A DNA stretch of 20,984 nt, from contig JBKDAM010000107.1 in assembly GCA_046316495.1 (NCBI GenBank), positions 1 through 20,984 on the forward strand, written 5' to 3'. The position numbers and the translations under genes were made by a program. This DNA is from M3007 sp046316495 (lineage in GTDB: Bacteria; Bacteroidota; Bacteroidia; Chitinophagales; Saprospiraceae). The notes beneath the pieces are model-generated. The model made no database searches and was not told where the DNA came from. It saw only the letters and a list, made by a program, of their open reading frames with translations. This document shows positions 7,466-16,232 of the stretch, one piece after another (within the stretch, counting starts at the first letter, position 1; each line of letters opens with the position of its first letter).

Positions 7466-9898
7466 ATGCACCATCATAGCAGCCTTTTCTCTGGCCTAGT
7501 ATTATTGGCTCTGTGCGCGCAAGTCCGCGCCCAGACGCCCCGTGCCTTTGAACAAGCTGCCATGCTTTCTTATGATGCGAAGGACTATTACGCCGCGTAC
7601 AAATACTACGATCGGGTCCTGGAAATGGAACCTAATCGGGCAGACATTGCGCTCCGCTGTGCTGAGTCGGCGGCCTTGTATGGAGCGCTTGCTGAAGCAG
7701 AGCGCTACTACGATACGGCTCTAAAAAGTGGTACGCTTACAAGTTCTAAACGTCCCGTGGCACTCTCCGGAATGGCCCAAATCAAAAAAAACCTCGGGAA
7801 ATACGAGGAGGCTATTCAGTTGTTTGAACAATACCTTTCTATCTCGGGGATTTCCGATACTCAGAAGCAGTTGATTCAAACAGAGATTGCCAATTGTGAG
7901 TGGGCGATGGAGAAATTAACCAATGTGGACCAATTGGTTCAGGTGCAACGATTCGAAGCACCTCTCAATTCGGCCGAGTCCGAGATGGGTATGTTAAAAC
8001 TAGGTACTACCTATTATTATGGTGGACTTTATCCGATTGAGTGGGGAGACCGGCACCGTCCTGCACGACCATTATTGCAAGTGATGGAGGCTGAAAATGG
8101 ACGCAATCCAAGGCCAGCCTGGTTCAATCAACCTAAAAAACATACAGCACTGCCAGCATTTAGTCCGGATGGGACGCTTCTGATCCTTCCAATTGGCACC
8201 TACACATCTGGGATGGAAGTGCGTTGTGAACTTTATTTATTTCGGCAATCCTTTGGAATTTGGTCGGACCCCATCCGTTTACCAGATTATATAAATCAAA
8301 AGGGTAGTACGCAGACCCATCCTTGTATTGTGGATCGTGAAGATGGCTACATGGATCTCTATTACGTCAGTGATGCGCCGGGAGGCCAAGGTGGGAAGGA
8401 TATCTGGAGTGTCAAATTTTCAAGACAGGGCGTTTTTGATTATCCCCAAAATTTGAAAACCCTCAATACTCCGGGGGATGAAGCTTCCCCTTTTTTTGAT
8501 CCAAGTTCGCAGTCCCTCTATTTCAGTTCTACTGGGTACCTCCATCTAGGTGGGTTTGATGTCTACCGCAGTGAGTGGCAATCGGATCAATGGTCAGCCC
8601 CTTTTCACCTTCCGACACCTATCAATAGTAGTCATCACGATCTTTTTTACCGACCCCTGAATGATTCGGAAGGTTTACTAACCTCCAACAGGTTGGGAGC
8701 GGTTGCCACGGGAGATGAATCTTGTTGCTATGATTTATTTCAGGTGACTATTCAACCCCAACATTTTATACCATTCGCCCAAGATGCCATAACGGGACGT
8801 CCCATTTCGAATGCACATTTTGAGCTTTCCAATAAGAGACAATCTTTGACTTGGAAAGTAGGGGAGCCCTTGCAACCTCTCTTGGTACGCAACCAGAACT
8901 ATGTTTTAACCACCTCCAGTCCTGGTTACTATTCTGACACGACCTGGGTCTCTACTTTAGATCAGGAAAAATTCCCCTCTGAACTACATCAAAAAGTGGC
9001 ACTTCGACCACTTCCGGTGGAAGTAGTAGTGGAAATGTACGATGCGTACACGCATTTGCCACTCGGAGAAGCTGGATTCGCCCCCCTGCCTGGTCAGCCC
9101 AGTCCTTTTGGATTGCTTTATCCCAAAGATAGCTCCAGCCAATCGGTGGTGGTCAAATTAGAGCCCTATTCCAGTTATGGTCTCTTGGTAGAGAAGGAAG
9201 GATATACTTCGGATACTCTTTTTCTTTCTGCAGAGCAACTGAGTTCGCCCGGTAGCCGCTTTGTACAATCCGTCTTTCTGGAGCCGGTGAATTTGCAGCA
9301 TTTTTTACCCCTGGCCCTGTTTTTCGACAACGACGCTCCAAAACCCGCAGCTGCTAGTCGAATTACCCCATATGATCGAACCTTTGATGCCTATTACCTG
9401 CAAAAAGAAGCTTATGTTCGGGAATTGGCGGCTGCCTTTACGGAGCCAGAAGATCAAGATTGTGCAGTCGAGCGTTTGGAATCCTTTTTTGAACAAGAAG
9501 TAAAAGCTGGGTACTTACGGTTGGAGGATTTTGCTGAAAACCTAGACCTTTTTTTGAAAAATGATTATGTTGTTGAAATCCTGATTAAGGGATTTGCAAG
9601 TCCCCTTGCGTCCAGGGAGTATAATTTAGCCTTGACAAAAAGGAGGGTTCAAAGTGTAAAAAATTACCTTCGTTTAGTGAAGGATGGGATGTATAATAAG
9701 TATTTGGTGAACCGACGACTGATCATTACGCTGGCCCCGATGGGTGAAACAAGCGTTGGAAATGCAGTCAGTGATAACCACCGTAAAAAACACGAATCTG
9801 TCTACAGTGTTGAAGCCTCCCGAGAGCGCCGCGCTGAAATCATTGAGGTTAGGCTCTCAAAAATTTTTCCATCACCCGATAACCAGATAAGCGAATAG
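7466..9898 (+). CDS. PorE-like T9SS protein, second paralogue
   Basis: Protein of 810 residues, clearly a paralogue of the gene before it, 29 bases downstream. Signal peptide MHHHSSLFSGLVLLALCAQVRAQ, TPR region (about 25-150), PD40-type propeller (about 215-430) with SDAPGGQGGKDIW, LYFSSTGYLHLGGFDVY, LTSNRLGA and a Cys420-Cys421 pair in CCYDLFQV. It has two, not three, carboxypeptidase-regulatory-like repeats (about 430-610; GYYSDT, GYTSDT), then an OmpA-like domain starting at FDNDAP (620-625). The core GFASPLASREYN again has Ser (712) in place of the expected Asp, with KRR kept. Ends 3 bases before the adhesin gene, so translation is probably coupled. Role inferred: periplasmic support or anchoring of the adhesin's export complex. 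Start ATG 7466 gives a good signal peptide. Confidence 0.87.
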   Translation: MHHHSSLFSGLVLLALCAQVRAQTPRAFEQAAMLSYDAKDYYAAYKYYDRVLEMEPNRADIALRCAESAALYGALAEAERYYDTALKSGTLTSSKRPVALSGMAQIKKNLGKYEEAIQLFEQYLSISGISDTQKQLIQTEIANCEWAMEKLTNVDQLVQVQRFEAPLNSAESEMGMLKLGTTYYYGGLYPIEWGDRHRPARPLLQVMEAENGRNPRPAWFNQPKKHTALPAFSPDGTLLILPIGTYTSGMEVRCELYLFRQSFGIWSDPIRLPDYINQKGSTQTHPCIVDREDGYMDLYYVSDAPGGQGGKDIWSVKFSRQGVFDYPQNLKTLNTPGDEASPFFDPSSQSLYFSSTGYLHLGGFDVYRSEWQSDQWSAPFHLPTPINSSHHDLFYRPLNDSEGLLTSNRLGAVATGDESCCYDLFQVTIQPQHFIPFAQDAITGRPISNAHFELSNKRQSLTWKVGEPLQPLLVRNQNYVLTTSSPGYYSDTTWVSTLDQEKFPSELHQKVALRPLPVEVVVEMYDAYTHLPLGEAGFAPLPGQPSPFGLLYPKDSSSQSVVVKLEPYSSYGLLVEKEGYTSDTLFLSAEQLSSPGSRFVQSVFLEPVNLQHFLPLALFFDNDAPKPAAASRITPYDRTFDAYYLQKEAYVRELAAAFTEPEDQDCAVERLESFFEQEVKAGYLRLEDFAENLDLFLKNDYVVEILIKGFASPLASREYNLALTKRRVQSVKNYLRLVKDGMYNKYLVNRRLIITLAPMGETSVGNAVSDNHRKKHESVYSVEASRERRAEIIEVRLSKIFPSPDNQISE

Positions 9899-9901
9899 AA
9901 T

Positions 9902-12900
9902 ATGAGATCTCTACTACTCACACTTCTTTCTCTGCTTGGTAGTGTGTACGCACAAGCAATTGACCTTCAGTTTACCGCCACTGCTCCGCTGTGTGCGGGG
10001 GGCTCCAATGGGAGCCTTACAGTACTAGCCAGCAACGGAACCTCCCCTTATTCTTACTCATGGAGTACGGGTCAAACAGATCCCATGATTTCCAGCCTGA
10101 GCGCTGGCGTGTATTCGGTCACAGTTACAGACGCAGTGGGTGATTCTGCAGTAGCATCCTACTCCTTGCAGGCTCCAGCGCCCCTCAATGCTATTCCTTT
10201 AACCATCGTCCCAGACTGTGGTAACGGAGGGAGTATTGCATTGCAAGTGACCGGTGGAACGATTCCGTATGCTGTGATTTGGAACAATGGGCAGTATAAT
10301 GGCCCAATAATAAATAATTTACCCTCAGGTACTTACCAAGCGTTGGTATCGGATGCTAATGGATGCCAAACGGAAGTAGTGGTTAACGTTCCAGGTGCCG
10401 CTGATTTTCAGGTGAGTATAAAAGTGGAAAAAGCGAGTTGTGTTGGACTCCCAAATGGAGTAGCTACGGCAGTTGTAACCGGTGGCTCAGGCAGTTATGG
10501 CTATTCCTGGAGTACCGGGGCTACTGGAGTTCCCCAGATAACAGGTCTTGCAGCGGGCCAATCGGTTTCCGTAACGGTGACTGATCTCTTATCGGGCTGC
10601 ACTGGGATCCAGACAGTTACCATCGGAACCCATACCCAGATCTTATTACAGGTAATTGAGGTGGATGTAGCCTGTGCAAATGACTCAACAGGCACCGCAA
10701 CTGCCAATGCGTTCAATGGTACCGCCCCATATCAGTTTGCATGGTCGGTTTATGGGGATACCATATCAGGCTCTACCATCACCGGTTTGACTTCTGGTGC
10801 GTACCCCGTGACGGTCACAGATGCACAGGGATGCTGGGCCTTGGGAGTTGCGAATGTGGATGCTGGTAGTGTACCTGTTGCGCAGTTTTCGGTAGAAACC
10901 CTCCTTTGTGTAGGAGATTCCGTTTTAATTCGGCTGGTCGATGCTTCTAATGGGGCAGGGTCTGCTATTAGTTCCTGGCAGTGGACTGTTTCTTGGGGCT
11001 CCGGCTCTGTCCTTCTCACAGGTCCCAATCCAACGCTCTACTTGCCAGCCAATTCCAATGGGTTTGTTCAACTGGATATCCAGACTGCAGAAGGTTGTTC
11101 GGATAGCCAGACCGGGGTGTTTTTCACCGGGCAAGATCCTACCATTTCGTTCTCTGCATCAGTAGATCCTGTGGATTGCTCGGGAGGGCCGGTTCCCATT
11201 ACAGTAATTGGAGATGCCGCCTATGTTTACCAATGGGTGCCCAATCAAGGAATTACCATTTTGAACAACGATCCTAGAACCGTTCTGGCGGATCCTGGAT
11301 CTACTACCACGTATACTGTAATTGCTTCGAGTGGGGGTTGTTTTGATAGTTTGCAAATTGAAATTCCTTTTATTACTCCCTTCGAAATTACAGCAGGGAA
11401 TGATACCATTCAGTCTTGTACCGATTTTGAATCAATTACGGTTCAGGTAAATCCTCCTTCTACCAGCTTGACTTTTACTTGGTATTCTACCTCCGGTGAC
11501 TCTATTGCAAGCGGTCCTACTGCACAAGTGCCAGTTTTGGATACCCTTACCCGTTATTTAATAGTGGCGGTAGATAGTTTTGGTTGCTCTGATACGGCGG
11601 TAGCAACTGTGCTGGGAATTGGGATACAAGTAGATGCTTCTATATTAGCACAAAATGTAAACTGTGCAGAACAGCCGATTCAGGCAGCGGTTGTTAACTT
11701 GGATCCAGCAGATGTGTTGACTTATCTTTGGACGATTTCGCCGATGGGACCTGTCATTTCGGATCCTAACAGTTCCAATCCAACGATTACAGGTGCTGCC
11801 GGCAACTATGTGCTAAGCGTCCAAATAACCAATCAATATGGCTGTACCCTGGTACTTTCCGAACCGCTACAGTTTTTGCCTTTGGTTGATTTGTCCGGTA
11901 GTTTGTCCATAGATGCCTGTGATGGTTTGACGGTTCAGTTTAACAACAGCAGCAACGTGTCAGGGGTCTGGAACTTTGGAGATGGAGCTTCTCAAACGGG
12001 TATTTCTGTAGAACATACCTACCCAACCCCTGGATCTTACGAAGTGACATTTACCCCTGTTGATTCCTGTTATTTGCCTTTTACCACGACGGTACAGGTA
12101 GCAGACACTCCAGCCGTGATCGCTGCCATTCAAGGCACTTTGGGTCTTTGTTTGGGAGCTGCCACTTTTGAATTTACCGATCTCAGCCAAAGCAGCGCTG
12201 GTATTAGCAATTGGCAGTGGATTTTTACTCCGGGCCCACAAACGTCCAATGAGCAAAACCCAACTATCACCGTGTCTCAACCAGGTCCAGTTACAGCTCT
12301 TTTGATTATAACGGATGTCAATAATTGCCGCGACACCTCAGATTTGTTGGAGTTACAAGCAGACATCGTTTTAGATACGATTCCTGGATTAATCAAGTTT
12401 TGTCCGGGAACCAGTGTGGAATTGAATCTAGGAGGAGGAATACCAGGCTACACCTACAACTGGTCGTCCGATCCAGCTGATCCTAGTTTAGATCCAACGA
12501 ATCCAAACCCAACGGTATCACCCCTCAGTCCAACTTTGTACAGTGCGCAGGTAGTTAACGGGATTTGCTCCGTGCTTCAACTGGTTAATGTGATTCCTTG
12601 GGAGGCCGGAATCGTACAGGCATCGAATGATACGGTTGTTTGTGACCAGACACCGGTGCAGATCAGTGCCAGCAGTCCCAACGTTTCGTCCTTTGAGTGG
12701 TCCACTAATCTTGCATTTGATCCTGTTTTCTCAAATCAAGCATCCGTGATCGTACTACCCTCTGATGAATATTATTATGTTCGTGTGCTGACTGTGGATG
12801 GTTGTATTGGTTTGGATTCGGTTTTGGTGCGCAATGGACAACCGGAGGTAGTGCCAGCCAATGCAGTCGTATATATCTGCAATGAAATTGCTGCAAGCCT

Positions 12901-13609
12901 GGAGGTGATCAATCAGCAACCCAGCGATGTGCTGACCTACGAATGGTCGGGAAACCTGCCCCCCATCGCAAACCCAACAGTCAGTCCAACGGTGCCAACT
13001 GACTACTCAGTAGTGGTGACCAATCAGTTTGGTTGCAAGGATACCCTTACCTTTCAGGCCACACCGGTCAACTTCAATCTTGGATTGACAGTAGATGGAG
13101 ATACGGTTTTGGTAGCGGGAGAATCAACCCAGTTGATTGCCCAGGTAACGGGAGGCGGGGTTATTTCTTACAGCTGGGTCCCTTCGGGTTCTTTAAATGA
13201 TCCAACGGTTAGTAACCCCATCGCAACCCCTGATTCTACTACACTGTACACGGTTACGGTAATTGATGATCCAAGTGGCTGTATTTTAGTGGATACTGTT
13301 AGGATCCGGGTGATCAACGCCATTTGTGAAGAGCCTTTCGTTTTTGTGCCGAAAGCATTTACGCCTAATAATGATGGAAACAACGACTTTTTCCGAGTTC
13401 GTGGCGCTGAATTAACCGAGGTATATTTTGTAGTGTGGAACCGATGGGGTGAAAAAGTATACGAAACGAATGAGGTAGAGCACCAAGGCTGGGATGGTAC
13501 CTTCCGGGGAGTGGCTTCTACTCCGGACGCCTATGCCTGGTATGCCAAAGTGCGTTGCGGAGATGGAGCATTTTGGGAAAAAAAGGGAAATGTAACCCTG
13601 TTGAAATAG
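9902..13609 (+). CDS. SprB-repeat/PKD adhesin with type B T9SS sorting domain
   Basis: Cell-surface protein of 1235 residues, the likely cargo of the operon. Signal peptide MRSLLLTLLSLLGSVYAQ. Residues about 25-310 hold four SprB-type repeats, each with C-x-G...PYxYxWSxG...LxxGxYxVTVTDxxGC (first copy: CAGGSNGSL...PYSYSWSTG...SVTVTD). A run of PKD/Ig-like domains follows, including a clear PKD motif WNFGDG...HTYPTPGSYEVTF (about 690-730) and another at about 765-820. The last 95 residues are the gliding-motility-associated C-terminal domain (CHU_C, type B sorting signal): VPKAFTPNNDGNNDFFRV, NRWGEKVYE, WDGTFRG, and the final KGNVTLLK. Such proteins cross the outer membrane by T9SS and stay on, or leave, the surface; type B cargo commonly depends on a PorP/SprF partner, which is the first gene of this operon. 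Likely an adhesin or gliding-related protein; the ligand is unknown. Confidence 0.93.
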   Translation: MRSLLLTLLSLLGSVYAQAIDLQFTATAPLCAGGSNGSLTVLASNGTSPYSYSWSTGQTDPMISSLSAGVYSVTVTDAVGDSAVASYSLQAPAPLNAIPLTIVPDCGNGGSIALQVTGGTIPYAVIWNNGQYNGPIINNLPSGTYQALVSDANGCQTEVVVNVPGAADFQVSIKVEKASCVGLPNGVATAVVTGGSGSYGYSWSTGATGVPQITGLAAGQSVSVTVTDLLSGCTGIQTVTIGTHTQILLQVIEVDVACANDSTGTATANAFNGTAPYQFAWSVYGDTISGSTITGLTSGAYPVTVTDAQGCWALGVANVDAGSVPVAQFSVETLLCVGDSVLIRLVDASNGAGSAISSWQWTVSWGSGSVLLTGPNPTLYLPANSNGFVQLDIQTAEGCSDSQTGVFFTGQDPTISFSASVDPVDCSGGPVPITVIGDAAYVYQWVPNQGITILNNDPRTVLADPGSTTTYTVIASSGGCFDSLQIEIPFITPFEITAGNDTIQSCTDFESITVQVNPPSTSLTFTWYSTSGDSIASGPTAQVPVLDTLTRYLIVAVDSFGCSDTAVATVLGIGIQVDASILAQNVNCAEQPIQAAVVNLDPADVLTYLWTISPMGPVISDPNSSNPTITGAAGNYVLSVQITNQYGCTLVLSEPLQFLPLVDLSGSLSIDACDGLTVQFNNSSNVSGVWNFGDGASQTGISVEHTYPTPGSYEVTFTPVDSCYLPFTTTVQVADTPAVIAAIQGTLGLCLGAATFEFTDLSQSSAGISNWQWIFTPGPQTSNEQNPTITVSQPGPVTALLIITDVNNCRDTSDLLELQADIVLDTIPGLIKFCPGTSVELNLGGGIPGYTYNWSSDPADPSLDPTNPNPTVSPLSPTLYSAQVVNGICSVLQLVNVIPWEAGIVQASNDTVVCDQTPVQISASSPNVSSFEWSTNLAFDPVFSNQASVIVLPSDEYYYVRVLTVDGCIGLDSVLVRNGQPEVVPANAVVYICNEIAASLEVINQQPSDVLTYEWSGNLPPIANPTVSPTVPTDYSVVVTNQFGCKDTLTFQATPVNFNLGLTVDGDTVLVAGESTQLIAQVTGGGVISYSWVPSGSLNDPTVSNPIATPDSTTLYTVTVIDDPSGCILVDTVRIRVINAICEEPFVFVPKAFTPNNDGNNDFFRVRGAELTEVYFVVWNRWGEKVYETNEVEHQGWDGTFRGVASTPDAYAWYAKVRCGDGAFWEKKGNVTLLK

Positions 13610-13673
13610 AAAATTAGGTACTTTTTTTACGAGGTTTTAAACCTTTTGATAGTTAATTTATTTTAAAAACAAC

Positions 13674-13717
13674 TGCCCTGTAACATTGGAATAACCTATG
13701 TCCAATGTTATGGGGCA
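13674..13717 (+). terminator. Strong hairpin after the adhesin operon
   Basis: A stem of 17 pairs (13674-13690 with 13701-13717), including a perfect 10-bp core TAACATTGGA/TCCAATGTTA and two G-T pairs, closes a 10-base loop. The plus-strand side is followed by CTTTATTCATTC, a modest T-rich tail. It lies 64 bases after the adhesin stop and just before the receptor gene, so it most likely ends the operon's transcript. Confidence 0.6.
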
Positions 13718-13740
13718 CTTTATTCATTCAGATTTGGTAC

Positions 13741-16167
13741 ATGCGAACAGTTGACGGAATACTATTTACCTTTCTTGCAAGCTTTTTACTCTTTCCTTTC
13801 TTCCTTTCTGCCCAAGAAACAAAGGGTATCCGACTTCGGGGTAATATACTGGAGGCAGTTACGAGAGATCCCGTCCCCTTCGCAGGCATTCGGTTGTTTT
13901 CAGAAAAAGACAGCAGTTTAGTGGCTGGAGCTTTAAGTGAAGAAAATGGGCAATTTGAACTGGAAGCCACTGCCGGTCGATATTATCTGCTAGTAAATGC
14001 AGTCGGCTTTGATTCTTTTATCCGGCCAAATATAGAATTAAGCACGCAACAGCCACTGGTGCTACTAGAGGAGATCTTGCTCACCAACACGAATACCCTT
14101 GAGGAAGTGGTCATCCGGGCAGAAAAGAGCAGTATGGAGCTTAGTTTGGATAAGCGCATCTTTAATGTGGGGAAAGACTTGGCAAATGCGGGTGGTTCTG
14201 CCGCAGAAATCCTCAATAACATCCCCTCCGTAACAGTTGATCAAGATGGAAATGTGAAGCTGCGGGGCAATGACAACGTGCGAATTCTGGTAGACGGTAA
14301 GCCCTCAGGCTTCGTAAGTTTTAAAGGGGGATCGGGATTGCAACAGCTCCAAGGAAGCATGATTGAAAAAGTGGAAATTGTAACCAATCCCTCTGCCCGG
14401 TATGAGGCCGAGGGGGCTACTGGTGTGATAAATATTATCCTAAAAAAAGAAAACCGAGAAGGTGTAAACGGATCTTTTGAACTCATCACAGGCTATCCCT
14501 CTAATTACGGTGCGGCAGCAAATGTGAATTACCGCCGAAAAAAAGTTAATTTTTTCTTGAATTACGGGCTTTCTTTTCGGAATCAACCCGGCCGGGGTGC
14601 CCTGTATCAAGAGCTTTACCAACAAGATACAACCTACCTGCTCGATCAACAATCTAAGAGCTGGTCGAGGGGCTGGAGCAACAATGTCAAAGGTGGTCTG
14701 GATATATTCCTTAATTCCCAAAATACACTCACCGCTTCCTATTTGCTTAGAAGGACGGACTTTAACCGCTTGAATGACATCGTTTACAAAGACTTTATTT
14801 TTAGTCAGGATCAACCCCTGTTTGTTACCACCCGAAGCCAGGATGAGGTAGAGCAAGAGCCCAATTCGGAGTATGCCCTGACCTGGAAAAAAACCTATGC
14901 AAGAGAGGGACATTCCTTAACAGCCGATCTTCGATTTTTGGATTACTGGGAGCGCTCGGATCAGACATTTACCCAAAACAGTACCTTCCCGGATGGAAGT
15001 TCGAATGCTGAAAATAGCCTGGTTCAGCAATCTCTCAACGATGAGTATGAAAAACAATACCTGTTTCAATTGGATTATGTACGTCCAATTTCCAAAGAGG
15101 GAAAGGTCGAACTAGGCGTTCGGACCAGCTTTAGGGATATGATTAATGATTTTGGCGTGCAGCAACAGCTTAGTTCTGGGGCCTGGAGGCAGCTCGATAG
15201 CCTGACTAATTATTTTATTTACGACGAGAATATCCTGGCAGCCTACGCAATCTATGGAAATAAATGGAATCAGTTTTCCATGCAGTTTGGTACGCGCTGG
15301 GAATACACCGATGTACTGACGGAATTGAGGGAAACAAAGGAGCAAAATCCAAGGGACTACGCTAATTTTTTCCCAAGCCTACACCTTTCCTATGAGTTGC
15401 CAGCCAACAATGCTCTTCAAATAAGCTACAGTCGTCGGGTCCGCCGTCCAAGATACAATGAGTTGAGCCCCTTTGTTACGTTCTCCGATAACCGGAATTT
15501 TTGGAGTGGAAATCCAGACTTAGATCCGGAATTTACAGATGTTGTAGACTTTGGGCATATTAAGTACTTCGATCGGGGTTCCTTCACTTCTTCACTTTAT
15601 TACCGGTTTACCACAGGGAAAACGGAACGAATTCGAAGTGTGGATGAGCGAGGTTATTCCAGAACCCGCCCCGAAAATCTAAAAGATGAGCATGCAGTGG
15701 GACTGGAGTTCACAGGGCAATTTACCCCCGTCTCCTGGTGGAAGACCGATTTGAACTTGAATGCATTCCACTCCGTGATTGATGGAAGCAATATCAATGC
15801 TGCGTATGTTAGTCGAACCTTTACTTGGACTGCTCGGCATACCTCCCGATTTACTTTGCCTAAAGACGTGGATATTCAGGCTCGGGTGAATTATGAAGCT
15901 CCGCAGAATACGCCCCAGGGTAGGAGAAGAGCGCTCTATTTCCTGGACTTGGGTGTTAATAAGGATATTCTTAATGGAAATGGGACCTTGGCGTTGAATG
16001 TTTCTGATCTTTTGAACTCCAGGCGTTGGCGAAACATTACCCGAGGGGATAATTTTTATGCGGAAGGATTCTATCAGTGGCGACTTCGACAGACCAACCT
16101 GACCTTTACTTATCGTCTAAACCAAGCTAAATCTGCCTCAAAGCAAAACATGGAGAGTGAATCCTAA
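13741..16167 (+). CDS. TonB-dependent receptor-like outer-membrane beta-barrel protein
   Basis: Outer-membrane protein of 808 residues. Signal peptide MRTVDGILFTFLASFLLFPFFLSAQ, then a carboxypeptidase-regulatory-like domain (about 28-110; GNILEAVTRDPVPFAGIRLF...GQFELEATAGRYYL), then a plug domain (about 125-235: AAEILNNIPSVTVDQDGNVKLRG, VRILVDGKPSG, IEKVEIVTNPSARYEAEGATGVINI). The rest is a large barrel of the kind called outer membrane beta-barrel family or TonB-dependent receptor in Bacteroidota. There is no SusD partner nearby, so glycan import of the SusCD type is not suggested; the substrate is unknown. The ATG at 13741 is chosen because the upstream in-frame start (13705) lies inside the terminator hairpin and would spoil the signal peptide. 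I found no promoter match between hairpin and start. Confidence 0.9.
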   Translation: MRTVDGILFTFLASFLLFPFFLSAQETKGIRLRGNILEAVTRDPVPFAGIRLFSEKDSSLVAGALSEENGQFELEATAGRYYLLVNAVGFDSFIRPNIELSTQQPLVLLEEILLTNTNTLEEVVIRAEKSSMELSLDKRIFNVGKDLANAGGSAAEILNNIPSVTVDQDGNVKLRGNDNVRILVDGKPSGFVSFKGGSGLQQLQGSMIEKVEIVTNPSARYEAEGATGVINIILKKENREGVNGSFELITGYPSNYGAAANVNYRRKKVNFFLNYGLSFRNQPGRGALYQELYQQDTTYLLDQQSKSWSRGWSNNVKGGLDIFLNSQNTLTASYLLRRTDFNRLNDIVYKDFIFSQDQPLFVTTRSQDEVEQEPNSEYALTWKKTYAREGHSLTADLRFLDYWERSDQTFTQNSTFPDGSSNAENSLVQQSLNDEYEKQYLFQLDYVRPISKEGKVELGVRTSFRDMINDFGVQQQLSSGAWRQLDSLTNYFIYDENILAAYAIYGNKWNQFSMQFGTRWEYTDVLTELRETKEQNPRDYANFFPSLHLSYELPANNALQISYSRRVRRPRYNELSPFVTFSDNRNFWSGNPDLDPEFTDVVDFGHIKYFDRGSFTSSLYYRFTTGKTERIRSVDERGYSRTRPENLKDEHAVGLEFTGQFTPVSWWKTDLNLNAFHSVIDGSNINAAYVSRTFTWTARHTSRFTLPKDVDIQARVNYEAPQNTPQGRRRALYFLDLGVNKDILNGNGTLALNVSDLLNSRRWRNITRGDNFYAEGFYQWRLRQTNLTFTYRLNQAKSASKQNMESES

Positions 16168-16192
16168 CAATCGTTTGGTTTGCGTATGAATC

Positions 16193-16226
16193 TGGAGCAT
16201 TTTCCATCCGGTTGGAAAATGCTCCA
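16193..16226. terminator. Convergent hairpin between the receptor and gldN
   Basis: A perfect 14-bp stem (16193-16206 with 16213-16226; TGGAGCATTTTCCA and its complement) with a 6-base loop fills the 65-base gap between two convergent genes. It probably ends transcription from both sides. The T-rich tail is short (TTCAATTT on plus), so termination is inferred from stem and place. Confidence 0.65.
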
Positions 16227-16232
16227 TTCAAT

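Noticed and set aside
13681..13688. TAACATTG as a -7 promoter element for the TonB-type receptor
   Set aside because: One mismatch, no -33 element at proper spacing, and it lies inside the stem of the terminator hairpin.
14440..14913. 157-codon minus-strand frame inside the TonB-type receptor gene
   Set aside because: Antisense to a well-supported coding sequence and without recognisable domains.
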